Shown: positions 46,737 through 60,078, numbered from the stretch's first letter. The stretch: DNA of 64,000 nt from Ceratothoa steindachneri (GCA_963969495.1 OZ018321.1:124510521-124574520), one strand, 5' to 3'. Notes: generated by a model from the letters alone, not told the origin. Numbers and translations: made by a program.

Positions 46737-48038
46737 CGATGGGCGATCAATAAGTTTTGTGAATCGGTAGGGCAAAATAGAGGAAGAGGGATGGCTGTGT
46801 GTGGGGTTGTTAGGAAAAGTTATGACAAGTCAAGACCTGCAGCCGCACGCTCCTGCCTCGTCTATTTAAGAAGCAGTAGCTGATCGCAGTTCGTCAGTCA
46901 AAAATCTTTCAACAATGAAGAAGGTTGAGCACCGCGCAGGGATAAAATAATGACCAAGGAGAGCAAGAATGCAAAAGAGATCCATGAACGCATAGTTGCA
47001 GTGTACACCGACACTGCCCCTTCCTATGCAACCATTGCTCGCTGGAATAGGGAGTTCCGCCATGGTCGTGAGTCCTTTGAAGATGACCCCCGCCCAGGAC
47101 GCCCGTAAGACATGACCAACGAGGGCAATGTGTCACGTATGGATAGTATGATCCTCGAAAATCGACGGGTGAAGGTTGAAGAAATCAAGCGAGAACTTGG
47201 AATATAACATGGAAGTGTTATCAACATCATCCACGACAATTCGGCCATGATTAAGGTCTCTGCCCGTTGGGTCCTTAGAAACCTCACGAAACCTCGCGCC
47301 CCATAATCGACTTAAACGTCGTCAAAGTTTGGAAGAGCTGCTGCTCCTGTACAACTAAGACCCGGCGGGATTCGAGTCGCGCATAATGACAGGTGATGAA
47401 ACGTGGGTCCATCACTGTGATCCCGAGACCAAGCTCGAAAGCATGGCCTGGAAGCACAGGGGCTCCCAACTTCCATCAAGTTTCGGACAAAACCCTCAGC
47501 CGGGAAGATCAGAGCCACCATATTTTGGGATTCTAAGGGAGTGTTGATGGTCGACTATGCGCCTCGTGGAAGGACCATTACAGACTAATATTACACCAAG
47601 GAACTGGCTGGGTTGAAAGTGTGCATCCGTTAGAAGCAGCGCGGCAAGTTGACACACGGTGTCCTGCTCCTCCACGACAATGAACCTTTCCACAAGGCCA
47701 GAGTCGTACAAGCTGCCCTGGGTGAGTGCGGATTCAAGAAGCTCAACCATCTCCCCTACAGTCCAGATCTGTCCCCTAGCGACTACTTTTTATTCCGCCA
47801 GCTTAAGGCTGCGCTGCGTGGACGCCGGTTTGGAGAAGATGAAGATGTCCAGCTCGCCGTCTAGAAATAGATTGAACAGCAGTCGGGATATTTTTAGGGG
47901 GCGAGAATTTGAAGCCTCAGGGACACGTGGCGCAAGTGCATTGAAGTCGAGGGTAGTTATCTTAAAAAATAATAAAACACTTTTCCTTATATCTCGTTTC
48001 CTAATATTTGAATTGCAAAACTTATTGACCGCCCCCCG
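46737..48038 (+). mobile_element. Full-length mariner (DD34D) with mutated transposase
   Basis: About 1302 bp, the normal mariner size. The ends GGGCGATCAATAAGTTTTG (left) and CAAAACTTATTGACCGCCCC (right) are inverted repeats. The transposase start ATG is at 46915 but the frame stops after ten codons; later frames give KEIHERIVAVYTDTAPSYAT, ARWNREFRHGRESFEDDP and VKVEEIKRELGI (two helix-turn-helix motifs), then MTGDETWVHHCDPETKLES (first catalytic Asp), THGVLLLHDNEPFHKARVVQ (second) and YSPDLSPSDYFLFRQLKAAL (third, 34 residues later, DD34D). All three catalytic Asp are present, yet stops and shifts inactivate the gene. It contains the segment (about 47330-47690) missing from the 38 and 54.7 kb copies. 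The left flank is TA; on the right TT stands in its place. Confidence 0.9.
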
Positions 48039-48904
48039 TTTATAATAGAATGCTGATATGAAACGAGTGGTCAGAAATTGTGCGTGATTAAGGAAGAACC
48101 TAGCCAGATTAGGGTTTTCTATTGTGGTGTATTATAGTTATAACTTGATTTTAGAAACAGAAATTAAGGGTGATTTTGAAGTGTGACCAAAGTGTTTGAC
48201 GGCACATGGGTGAGCAGCGGACATAAAAATACCAAAAGGATAAGAAGTAGTTTATGGTATTTTGGAGTAATGATATGGCAGACTGTGATATTAGTATCTT
48301 CAGTGTCGGCCAGAACCAGTGTAATGACGATGAAATGTACGAAGGAGAGAGCTACAGCCATGTTATTGCGCATGATACGTTTCGGAAAGTGGACATTTTT
48401 AGATGCGTACTTAATGCGTTCTTCCGCGGGTGGCTTATCGCGATGAAAGTAAATTGCGCACCAAAAATAATGGCTTACTTTGTGCTTTATAAGTAAGTTT
48501 ACATTATTTCTCATTGATACGTACATTACGCTACAGTTATAGGCAAGTGTTAATGGTAAAATCAAGAAAAATGATATATTTTCTAAAATCTTAAGGAAAC
48601 GACCTTTAACTCAATTTCGATTACCCTTTGGGACGCGGGAGGCACATTAAAAAGTATTTGTCGTATACTTACTCTCCTTTTTCCTAACTTATCTCATTCC
48701 TAAAACAAAATAGATAGCCTTGTTCATTAGGAATATGGGAGTAATATGCTGGCACAACTAAAATATTATTTAAAGGTTAAGTGAGAAATAGTTGTGGGAG
48801 GTGAATTTTGATGTTTTGGTTCAATTTTCCACAATAAAGCAGTGTAAAATTCTTTCTTCCAGCTAACGCATCCCATACCCAGCTTAAATTTTTACTACTC
48901 TTTT
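48039..48904. other. Stretch with overlapping unassigned frames
   Basis: A 133-codon minus-strand frame (48164-48565) lies opposite 87- and 80-codon plus-strand frames (48183-48496). The minus frame has a hydrophobic C-terminal third; the plus frame at 48254 has an ordinary composition with CNDDEMYEGESYSH. None resembles a protein I know, and at most one can be real. GC is slightly raised. I would not call a gene. Confidence 0.35.
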
Positions 48905-49125
48905 TTCCAGGTCTAAGATTTACTGTTTAGCCCAGTTCTTGGATGTACTCCCTCGCTAACTTCCAAGATCTACTCCTTTTTCAAGTTATAGAATGTACTC
49001 CTTGAGCCAGTTCCAGGATGTACTTACTCGCTAACTTCCAAGATCTACTCCTTTTTCAAGTTGTAGAATGTACTCCTTTGGCCCGTTCCAGGATGTACTC
49101 CTGTGTTCATTTCCATTTTGTACAT
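48905..49125 (+). repeat. Minisatellite: 25-bp monomers in 75-bp higher-order units
   Basis: GGATGTACT starts at 48941, 49016 and 49091, exactly 75 bases apart. Each 75-bp unit has three related 25-mers built around GGATGTACTCC, AGATCTACTCC and GAATGTACTCC, each followed by a spacer ending in (C)AAGTT or CAGTTCC. Neighbouring trimers resemble each other more than monomers within a trimer, so the trimer was duplicated as a block. Confidence 0.88.
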
Positions 49126-51303
49126 CCATGATTGAGATACATTATGAATTATAGGTTTTCGCTGTAAACCAATTATCAAGCGCCAAGAGTCAAGCAATGT
49201 CATATTATATCTATTTTTTTATATCATAAACAATATTTTTTGGAGTAGATTTGTTTATTTTATGCTTCTTTTTACCTCTATACTCGTAAAAGGCTCAAAG
49301 AAATATTTTTATTCTCTCAATTAAGCCCCTTTTTAATTATTTATTTGAGAGTACATTTGCTTATTTAGATTATGAATAACATCACAATGAAATGGTGTTA
49401 CATTTGTACACGAAGAGATTTCCTTAGCTCTTCCCATTCAAAAATGTTTTGTTAAAACACATGAATTTCTCACTTCTCTCATTTAAAAATATATGTTATG
49501 TGCTTAGATCTAAGCTTCTATGATATAAGATATATACAAAAATAGGCTTATAAAAATTAAACTTCTTTTACTCTAATATTACCCTTTGACACGAATGTCC
49601 TGAAATTTCATTCTTTCTTTTAATTTTCAACGAACCGATAACATTGATTCATCTAAGACAAACTTTATTCTCCTCTTACTCGTGATAATATTTCTTTGAA
49701 TTATAATTGAATTTAAAAGTATAGCTTTATGTCTTGTATTAAAATAATCAATTATTAAGTGTCCTTTAATAAGCCCTATTCACGCAAATATATATAGAAC
49801 CGGATTAACTAAAGCGTCTATGTGGTTCCTGATTTCTCATAGTGTGAACTGTCCAGTTTAGATTAAAAAGTTCCTCATTTACTCTGCATATCTAATCACC
49901 TGTATCATCACATCATATATCAACTTTTTTCACGATAGTTTAAAGCCTAAACATAAACAAGTCTAATTTGAAATATATTTTCTCCTCTTTATTTTATTAC
50001 CTAGAAATTTTGCCAAAAATTCTAAAAAAAATAATGAATTTTTCTACAGGACTGAAATATACTGAGTGGGCTACAGGTAATAGGAAAATTGATCCTTTGG
50101 ATAGAAGAAGCTTAAAACCAAGGAACTTTGCTCATAAAATAATCATGAGTTCCTCGGAAATAAACAAAAGAATTAAGTAGGTTATTAAAGTACGAGTTGG
50201 TAAAAGGTCTTGCATAAATATACATTCATACCAATTATTTATAGCTAAACTGTAAATGTAGGCGACGTGGTAAATGCATTAAGGACTTTCTATTCCACGC
50301 CATGCAAGGAACGAAATCCAATACTACAATCTACGAGCTCAAAGTCAGCTCCAAAGAGTAGAGGAAAATCCCTGTTTACTACAACTCAAAGGTGAAGGCA
50401 AAAGTAACCAATAACAACAATATTATTAGCAATGTAAGATGCGACTAATGGATAGGGTCTTTTGGTTAGAGCGAATGAGAAGTGTCCCAGGCATGTTTGA
50501 TACAGTGTGAAGAAAGCTACTCATTGCTATAGTACATAACTACTGATATATCTTTAGTGGCTACAAACATCTTATATGGATCATATTAATCTCTGACAAG
50601 TGCTTCTATTGGGAAATGGGTATTTCATGCTAGGATCAATATGATATTTTGATAAAGAGAACGAAACTCTAATTCCTGCTTGATTTTCTCTGTATTAAGC
50701 AAAACTATATTAAAATAAGAACTCGCTAAATGCCTGAAAAAAAGGGACACATGTGCTTAATTTCTACAGTAATCAAACCACCAAAATTACCCAAACACGC
50801 ATGAACCAATTTGAACGCTTTACAAGACTTATGGGTTCGATTTTTGCCTATTTCTTGTGTGTAATTGCAAAAAGCGAGAGAAGGAGGTATCTCGTTTTCT
50901 TTTAAATTATATGAGGGATTTAAGAGATAAAGATTTATATCAGAAAATGGGAATTTGTAGCCGTGTGAAAGGAAACACATGTAGGTACTTTCTAGATAAA
51001 AGAGGAAAATTCGTTTAAACTTAAATTAAGCTCGAAAATGTTTTCATCTTTAAAAACACAACAATTGGTAGCTGGTGATAATTTAATACCAAAGCTCTGC
51101 AACATGGAGAGAAGATTACAACAAAACATAACTTATCCAAGAAGGTTTCATTTAAAGATTCAGTAATTTAAGTGTACGGTGATTAATTTTCATCGCTGCC
51201 AACTCTGAATTCCGAGATTGCTTTTGTTTGATTTGCGTCGGTTTTCTGTACTACCACTCATAGTAGACTAAGTTCTGCTTCATTTTGTGAAGGAAGCATT
51301 GCC
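49126..51303. other. AT-rich stretch, nothing recognised
   Basis: Frames at 49968-50180 and 50726-50980 have no known motif. The last ~100 bases may be the 5' untranslated part and terminal repeat of the DD37D mariner that follows. Confidence 0.45.
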
Positions 51304-52297
51304 ATGGATGAAAGTAATGCTTCTAAATTTTATAAAAAAAAGATATAGTACTTTGTCTTCACGCCTCGACCTTCAATGCGAATATCTTCGAGTGCTTGGG
51401 TCTTAATCTGAGAACAGAGCAGAGGATCTGAAAAAAGTTGGACAATCGGGCTCTGATTACGAGAGTACATCAGATCGGAAACCTAATTCTAAGCGTTCTG
51501 ATACAAAAAAAAATTGTTGCAGGAGTCCAAGTAATCATTGAAAACAATCCCAGCAAGTCAATGACAAAGGATTCTCAGAGTATCTAATCAGGAAGATACT
51601 ACACGAATAGATCCGTTACTACTCATACAAGATTACAAAGAGTCACCCTTTTGTCGCAGAAGATAAAGAACAAGTACAAAAGTAATGCAAAGCTTGTGAA
51701 TAAACTAAAGCCTCCCCCTCAAGCTAGGCATCTTTTGTTTCTTCCGTAGAGAAAAATTTCTGTCAAGACAAAGCGAACTCTTAAAACAACCGCTGATTTG
51801 CGCTGTCATCCAGAGATACACAGATAGTTATGAAGACCAAATTTCCGGTCCACATCATGGTGTTTGGGCTGGCCAGTAGGAAAGAATATGCTATGCTTCT
51901 GTTTATCTTCCCAGAAAGCACAGATTCAATATGTAGGGCTAAATCAAGTAATTGGAGGAGTTATTGTTGCTCTGGATCCATGATGCGGCCACTGGACTGC
52001 CCGACTTGTGGCATCAGGACGCTGCACCATGCCATACAGGAAGGAGGATGCAGTCTTGGCTAAGAGACAATTTATTTGCCTACTAACTGTCCAGACTGCA
52101 ACCTTGTCAAGTATTAAGCCCTGGGTGTGGTAGGTAGAGAGACTATTAAGTCCCCATGAACGACCATGTTACAGCCTAGGTCCAGTATCACCACAAGTTT
52201 CACCAAGTTAATAAGGGAGACTATCAATAAGGCCTGCAGTAGGTTCTGACCTAGCCTGGAGGCCGTAGTTTTGTCTGACATCGATTTCAACGATTAA
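51304..52297 (+). pseudogene. DD37D-type mariner transposase
   Basis: From an ATG at 51304 to a stop at 52297 the frames together span a near-complete transposase. Early stop codons break the DNA-binding half. KNFCQD near 51750 is the relic of the first catalytic block (usually FSDEKNFCQD), with the catalytic Asp/Glu pair altered. MKTKFPVHIMVFGLASRKEY is well kept at 51830. Around 52020, in another frame, WHQDAAPCHTGRRMQSWL holds the second catalytic Asp. NCPDCN at about 52090 corresponds to the third (usually NSPDCNPLDY). The end NKACSRF-PSLEAVV with DIDFND is the family's C-terminus. CGCACCCTGTATATA near 52398 is a likely terminal repeat. Several shifts and stops make it inactive. Confidence 0.82.
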
Positions 52298-53215
52298 AAT
52301 CAATAATACACTTATTCAATAATACAATATATCTATATAAATGAACTCTGTGTTACTTTCTTTTATATGGAAGTTAGGCGATAAATTACACATCGCACCC
52401 TGTATATATTTAATTCACTGTCCCCTTAAAGCAATAAATCCAAGCAGGCCCTTCTGTATAGCCTTTATTTTCACAGCTCATTTTGGGGGAGGAATATCCG
52501 TAGGGCGATCACTGAAGAGTACTTTGGGTGCCAGGTGTCTCAGTATTCAGCAAATCTCTTTTCTTGATTTATGAGGGCTAAGTTTCCCCTAACCTCTTAT
52601 AAAATGGCGTTTATTTCAGCACAATTTTTATCATTATAACCAAGGTATTTTCTTCTGGAAGGGTAAGTAGGGCACTGAGAAACAAAGCATCATAGCCTGA
52701 CGTAACAAAGTGTTGTGTAAGTTTTCACAAATGACACCGCAGTTTTTTTCCGGCTCTGCCAACAAATGTTAATATACAATAGGAAATCATTAAAACAATA
52801 TTATCTTGCATATTTTGATCATTCTCTTAAATAACAGTGTCTAACAATTTTCAGCCTGCTAAATGCAACAGTAACGTGAATATTTTTTTTAAAGAGCCTA
52901 TTTGGCGATTGCCGACGTGGGCGAAAGTCGCCGTTATCATAGAGTGACATGGAGGTGATTTTTCAGGTTATTCTGATGTCCGAAATAGATTTACTGTGAA
53001 TAGTGAAAATTAGTTGTTAATCCAAATATGTATTTGATTTAAGATTTTTTAACTATATTTGTTAAAATATCTAAATTTAAATAAAATTGTAATCAAATAT
53101 ACCAAGAAGGCAATGTGAGTATCCTTTAGATTTTTTAACAAATGTAGCTAGCTAATATTTAAGAAAAAAAAGAGAAAAATAACGCCTCTGATACAAAAAG
53201 CTTATTTTTTTTTAT
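52298..53215. other. AT-rich stretch, mariner 3' end then nothing recognised
   Basis: The first ~110 bases hold the element's 3' untranslated part and likely terminal repeat. The remainder has a 77-codon frame (52341-52574) of no known kind. Confidence 0.45.
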
Positions 53216-53373
53216 TTTGGCTTCAAAATTCGCGATAAAGATAAAGAAAGGGCATCACATATATGCGGTACTGCATGTGCGGGGAATTTTAAATTTAGAA
53301 TGCCGATGCTATGGCGTGAACTACAAAATCATTTGACTGACTATTATTTTTGCTCAGTGGAAATCAGAGTAAG
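53216..53373 (+). CDS. Possible exon of an arthropod multi-copy gene (VWRE..-YFC motif)
   Basis: The frame FKIRDKDKERASHICGTACA, then MPMLWRELQNHLTDYYFCSV, matches a pattern I know from large arthropod families of uncharacterised proteins (Cys-x-x-Cys, then MPMVWREP.NH..DCYFC). After EIR the DNA reads AGAGTAAGT, a good 5' splice site. Tyr replaces the expected Cys before YFC and Leu replaces Val in MVW, so it may be a relic. Function unknown; such genes are often found with or inside transposable elements. Upstream exon or start was not found. Confidence 0.45.
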
Positions 53374-54732
<1,359 letters not shown>

Positions 54733-55656
54733 CGAGGGGCAGTGAATAAGTTTTGCGAATCGGTAGGGCAAAACAGAGGAATGGGGATGGCTGTTTGTGT
54801 GGGTGTTAGGACAAGTTATGACAAGTCAGGACCTGCAGCCGCACGCTCCTGCCTCGTCCAGTAGCTGATCGCAGATCGTCAGTCACAAATTTTTCAACAA
54901 TGGAGAAGGTTGAGCACCGCGTCGTGATCAAATCTTTTATCAAGGAAGGCAAGAATATAAAAGAGATCCATGAACGCATGGTTGCAGGGTACACCGACAC
55001 TGCCATTTCCTATGCAACCATTGCTCGCAAGAATAGGGAGTTCCGCCATGGTCGTGAATCCCTTGAAGATGATCCCCGCCCAAGACACCCGTCAGACGTG
55101 ACTAACGAGGACAATGTGGCCCGTGTGGAGAGGATGATCCTCGAAAATCGACGGGTGAAGGTCGAAGAAATCGCGCGAAAACTTGGAATATCACATGTAA
55201 GTGTTAGCAACATCATACACGACAATTTAGCCATGCTAAGGTCTCTGCCCGTTGGGTCCACAGAAACCTCACGCCCAATGATCGACTTCAATGTCGTCAA
55301 AGTCCATAAGGCCAAAGTTGCAAAAGCTGCCCTGCGCGAGTGCGGATTCGAGGAGCTCAACCATTCATTCCCCATACAGTCCAGATCTGGCCCCTAGCGA
55401 CTACTTTTTATTCCGCCAGCTTAAGGCTGCACTGCGAGGACGCCGGTTTCGGGGCGATGAAGATGTCCAACTTGCCGTCCAGGAGTGGATTGAACAGCAG
55501 TTGGGAGATTTCTGGTTGTCGGGAATTCAAATCCTCAGGGACAAGTGGCGCAAGTGCATTGAAGAAGAAGGTAGTTATATTGAAAAATAATAAAACACTT
55601 TTTCTTATATCTTGTTTCCTTATATCCGAATTGCAAAACTTATTGATCGCCCCTCG
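54733..55656 (+). mobile_element. Internally deleted mariner (DD34D) with intact terminal repeats
   Basis: 924 bp flanked by TA, with inverted ends CGAGGGGC....AATAAGTTTTGC on the left and GCAAAACTTATTGATCGCCC with CTCG on the right, about 28 bp. The frame 54900-55397 starts with ATG and gives the complete DNA-binding half: KEIHERMVAGYTDTAISYAT, EFRHGRESLEDDPRPRHPSD, VEEIARKLGISHVSVSNIIH. At about 55301 it jumps over ~360 bp (first catalytic Asp, and the second Asp block) to KVHKAKVAKAALRECGFEEL; after a shift the C-terminus continues in 55291-55590 (YSPDLAPSDYFLFRQLKAAL, LRGRRFRGDEDVQLAVQEW). It could encode a DNA-binding protein of about 165 residues without catalytic activity. The same deletion is in the 38 kb copy. 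Confidence 0.92.
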
Positions 55657-55875
55657 TATATCATGTATCTGGGCTGTTTGATGCAATTTTAATTAAATGT
55701 TATTTAAGTGCGTACAAGCTCTTCATTGGCAACTCCTCAAGAAGCATTAATCTCTACTTCCGCTTGATTGAAATAAGAATCCCTCCTTCCCTTGGCTCAT
55801 CATCATCATCATCACTAACTCTATAATTTAAGAAGGGGATCTTAGTTTGGTTATGATTTATTTTTTTATCAAAGT
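55657..55875. other. Short spacer with CAT microsatellite
   Basis: Contains ATCATCATCATCATC near 55799. No gene. Confidence 0.5.
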
Positions 55876-56067
55876 TATTTCTAATAATTCTTTTATAATA
55901 TCAAAAAACAAAATGGTGAAGTTCAGAAATATATATAAGTATCGAAATATTGTTCATTTTTAAAACCCAAAGAATTACAAATGGTGAACTTCAGAAAATT
56001 TATTTTTATATATCTTCTTCTTCTATAACTCTATATTTTATCAAGGTGATATTTTGAAAGGGGGAAA
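55876..56067 (-). repeat. Tc1-type subterminal repeat, second copy in reverse
   Basis: Reverse complement of 40447-40632 over its full length with about one change in ten bases, including both GGTGAACTTCAGAAA-like direct repeats. No transposase adjoins it, so it is a stranded element end or part of a non-autonomous copy. Confidence 0.8.
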
Positions 56068-56470
56068 CTTTTGTAATCCTGAAGATCGGCGGCGCGCCTA
56101 AAAAGTTGTATTTTTTCAGCCGAAACGATACTAAGTTGTTTTTATCTTTCGTTCCCCCGCATTCCTGGTACTGTATATTTCAAGAAGGAACACAACAGTT
56201 TCAAGATCCTGCAACAACATTTTTATTATAAAGAGAAAGGCTAGCAAGTGATTAGAGACTTCAAAATGCTAGCATTTTTTATGCGTATCCAAGGAAGGTT
56301 TTACTAAGCTTTCATGTCACCTCTGTCTCTGGAATAGTAGGGATATCACGGCATATTCCCACCAGAAGCAATGGCAACAAGAACCTGAGTTGTCTGATGG
56401 AAGTCATAATGTCAAGCAACAGCAATTGATAGAGCCTTCCATGGTGTTTCTCCATCAATAACATTTAAAA
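56068..56470. other. Spacer, nothing certain
   Basis: Slightly less AT-rich than average. The minus-strand frame to the right may continue here after a stop (…VIDGETPWKALSIAVA), but no known domain is visible. Confidence 0.35.
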
Positions 56471-56866
56471 CTAGGTAACATTGAGCAGTTTGTTTAAGCT
56501 CTTAACAAAGAGTCTGCAGCCTTCAAGTATCTTTGAAACTTCTTTCACAAATTCATTTAAAGCTGACGTTGTTGCTGGATCAAAATCTAGAAAATTGTAG
56601 TTTTCAGAATTCCATAAAATGCTTAATAAAAGGGTAAAGAAAGCATGGCAGAGATTATTTCGATGTCTTTGGTCTTTTAGGGCAATCGCAAGGCCGATAA
56701 TTATGTGAAACTGGTGATAAGCTATGGTTAAATGGGCTTCTTGAATTCCCTGAAGTTGCACATCCTTGATGCGCATCTTAACAATTTTAAGAATATGGGA
56801 ACATACACAGAGGAGCAAAGTAGGCACTTCCAATAGGATATATAGAACTTTGAACGGAGAAACCAA
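56471..56866 (-). CDS. Hypothetical open frame, 131 codons
   Basis: One of the longest frames outside recognised transposons. It has a hydrophobic start (LYILLEVPTLLLCVCSHILK), then QLQGIQEAHLTIAYHQFHII, and an amphipathic end (NEFVKEVSKILEGCRLFVKS). The composition is protein-like and an extension after the stop also reads sensibly. I do not recognise the family. It could be an exon, a fragment of a transposon protein or chance. Confidence 0.3.
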   Translation of the reverse strand: MVSPFKVLYILLEVPTLLLCVCSHILKIVKMRIKDVQLQGIQEAHLTIAYHQFHIIIGLAIALKDQRHRNNLCHAFFTLLLSILWNSENYNFLDFDPATTSALNEFVKEVSKILEGCRLFVKSLNKLLNVT

Positions 56867-57082
56867 AGAGTATACAATGAAAGCATGATAGGAGACTACA
56901 TTTGGCGGCTTGTACGGGAGAATAATTTACATTACAAACGGAGATTAGGGTAGCTGTTCACTTCTAACGTTTTTTTACTTGTTTTTATTAGTTTTGTGGA
57001 AGTTTCAATAAATTTTACCAATTAAACTGTGTTTTTGTTTTAGCACTACAATCGATGAAAAAACAACAAACTTTCATATTTC

Positions 57083-58290
57083 ATCGGGTATTGCAAAAGT
57101 CGTGATACAATTGTTAAGACGCTGGCCAAAACGGATAAAATGATAGTTTTGATGCAGTTAGAAACGTTTTTATAATTTTATTATATAAATATTCGTCTAA
57201 ATTGTTTTGGTAATCAATGCGGCACCTCTCGACTACAAGCACGCGCTCCATACAGGATATTAAGGCCACGCACACGTTGTGGACGAACGCCTTCCTCATG
57301 CTGGCCCACACGCGTTTGAAAGAGGAGTTTGATTCAACACCGTTCCAGTGGCGGAACTTACAATCTTTGCCCTAGACACGTGCTTACACACTGTAGTCGA
57401 GATCATTGAAGTTGAGCAACCGCGGCGGCAAAAATTTATTCAAAGTTCATGTTCGACCCTAACCACTCTTGCACGGTCTTGGCCGTGTAGGCCGGAGCAC
57501 CGGCCTGCTGAAAGGTGTAGTCCGCCTTTGTCCTGAACTTTCTCACCCAGGGCAGGAATTTCGTTGCCAAGATGTCCCTGTATTCAGCCGTGTTGTGCCT
57601 GTAACCTGCCGGTACCTACACCGGGTGAATCTTCTCTCCATTCTTAGCCACAACCCTAGCTTTATCATGCAGGCCGGGTGCTTGGTTAAGGATAATTAGC
57701 AGACCTCGGAGACATTCCGCCGAAGCATACAACGCAGCCCTTCTGCTGCACGAGGCCGTTCTGCTTGTTAATGACCAAATCGACCATGAAATGTTTTTCA
57801 TCAGAAAAATAAGACTTCGATTGTTATGAAAATTCAAGTTGTTAGAAGGCAACCTAAGCGCTTCTGATGTTGTTCTTGCATAGTTTCGGACAGCAGAATG
57901 CTTTCCATGCATCTACAGCTCTTCTCCCATCCTCCTCGTTGGCCCTAGACACATAGAACACCGAGATGCTCTTCTTCTTTGCAAGCGCAGTCATTTTGAT
58001 CTTCGGAGCAAAATCGAAGTCATTTCTCACAGCCAAACGGTAGAGAACTTGAAGAAGCCTGAACGAGGCCAATCAGTGAGCTCTTCCACGTTCTTGAGCC
58101 TCTCCGCAGCTATGTGGATGGTCATCCAGCTGTCGTTGAGCCGCTTAGCTATGTCTGACTTGTTGCGGCTTGATGCATATGCATACATACTGGGAAATTG
58201 GAATTTTATGATTGTTTGACGAAACCTTTCGATCACACACGTAAACCTTTCGAAGATAAAACACCTAGTCTAACATAACTTTTGCAAATC
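57083..58290 (-). mobile_element. DD37D-type mariner element, mutated transposase
   Basis: Minus strand, about 1.2 kb. The ends share TTGCAAAAGT in inverted orientation (57091 and 58282 region). The N-terminal part is in one frame: SRNKSDIAKRLNDSWMTIHI, AAERLKNVEELTDWPRSG (helix-turn-helix), then CAPKIKMTALAKKKSISVFY in the next. SDEKHFMVDLVINKQN near 57800 is the first catalytic block with Asp and Glu intact. VVAKNGEKIHPV (57650), then KFLPWVRKFRTKADYTFQQA with Gly replacing the second catalytic Asp region (QQAGAPAYTAKTVQEWL instead of QQDGAPAHT). The C-terminus SMRKAFVHNVCVALISCMER is kept. Several frameshifts inactivate it. Same broad family as the 11.5 and 51.3 kb relics but a different subfamily. 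Confidence 0.82.
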
Positions 58291-59970
58291 TGGTAGTAAA
58301 CATTTGATCGTACAAGTTACAAAAGCAAAGTTTATAACAATGAATGGCTATTTTTAGTCGATTAGCAATGTAAACTTATAAAATAGCACTTACTAGCTAG
58401 GAACAGAAAATTGTTTTAAATAGTGTTTTTATTCCTTTAATGACGATTGTATATATAAATGCAAAGAAGTAGACTTATCGAGAGGATGATTAGTCTGGTT
58501 AGTTTGGGTTGTTTTTTTTTGTTAAGTGGCTCGAAGTAACTGGAAGTAAAAATGTAAAAACATGCAACCAAAACATATTACCAAACGTAACTTACGAAAG
58601 AACTCGAAAAAACAAACTGAAAAAAAACTAACCTAAATAAACTTTAGCGCCAAAATCTATGATTTGCATATGTGTTCCACATGCGTTAGTACAAGAATCG
58701 TAATCAGACCGGTTAAGTTTAAAAAATCTACTGCCATTTTTTGTGCTACAGACATTTAAATTTAGAAGAAGGTGAACGCTTGCGTAGAATTCAATACCGT
58801 TTGTACGTCGCTTATTGTGTCAGCGGTAATTTTCCAACAGTGAGTTTTGCTCACACAGTAAGAATGTACCCTCGTTTGATTAGAACATTACTTTTACTTC
58901 CCCATGCTTAATTTAGTCGAGTATAAGAAAACATATTATTAATTATGTATCCTTACCGGGTTTTGTTATTTAAGCGATAACTAGCGAAGACATTTTCCCC
59001 AGGATGTTTGCAAAGAAAGTGATGCAGATAGTGTAATCTTGGCTATGATCATTATATTTTAGTGTACTTTTGGCTGTAACCATTCTTCTCCTAGTGTCAT
59101 ATTGTTTTTTTCAAACAGGAGGTGAGTAAAGAATTAAAATCAATCGCTAAAACCATGGAAACATTTGCCTTTACAGGGTATTTAGAAGTTTTTTTCAACA
59201 TCACGATCATTGCCTGGCAACTGCCGGAAACGTGCTTATCACCCTAGAGCGAGATTCTAAATCCTTCGAAATGAGTTTCATTTATTTAATATTGAGCGAA
59301 ATCTATAAAACTTGAAAAAGGTTTATATGCTCTTTTCAGCAAGAATTGCCGAATTTTACTGGCCACTCCCTTATTGATGATCAAGCGACTATTATCATCA
59401 GTTTCGTTGAAGCTAATAACCCGTATTCCTTTGCCAAAAACGCTAGTTTTAGAAAGTCTTTCCATACGTCACTTTCTCCACGCCACTTTCTTGGAGCTTT
59501 CTTCCGTCTCTCCAGGTCTTTCTCCACTCAATACGACCTCCGGCTTCAATCGCGTTTCAGAGGTGCCATTCAAGACATTCTCTATACGAGAGAATGATTG
59601 CTTCGCGCAGAGAAGAACATAAAGATGAGGCTATTTCGCCTCATACTCTCCGATATTGTTCTATCATAAAACTTTGTTTACGGACTGGGTTCAATTTATT
59701 CGCGACAAGGAGTACTTACCAAAAAAAAGATTATGTTCAGAGAAGTCTTATAGCCATGATTGAACATAAGCTAGTCTCTTATCCGTAAGCGAATAAAAAG
59801 TTACTTTATGCTCTATTATGGCGCACAAACAGGAAAGCGGATAAATAAAACAAAGCTCTGGAAACAAATATAAACAGGTTTTTACCCTATATGCATAAAG
59901 CAGACATAAACAAAGATTTCTTGGGAAAACAAATTGGAATTAATGTAACCTTTCATTTCTTAAAAAGAGA
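58291..59970. other. AT-rich stretch, no convincing gene
   Basis: Two overlapping plus-strand frames at 59346-59622 (83 and 82 codons) with an opposite-strand frame of similar openness; composition is slightly less AT-rich but no domain is recognised. Confidence 0.4.
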
Positions 59971-59996
59971 TATGTATATATATATATATATATATA
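59971..59996. repeat. (TA)n microsatellite
   Basis: About 26 bases of TA. Confidence 0.93.
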
Positions 59997-60021
59997 TGAA
60001 ATTAAAAACTCACAAAGTGCA

Positions 60022-60023
<2 letters not shown>

Positions 60024-60076
<53 letters not shown>
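60024..60076. repeat. (TA)n microsatellite
   Basis: About 53 bases of TA, 28 bases after the previous tract, with a possible PLE terminus on its right. Confidence 0.97.

Positions 60077-60078
<2 letters not shown>

Noticed and set aside
54900..55397. Host SETMAR-type histone methyltransferase gene
   Set aside because: Such sequences are often labelled SETMAR in arthropod annotations, but only the mariner transposase part exists here, with terminal repeats and no SET domain.
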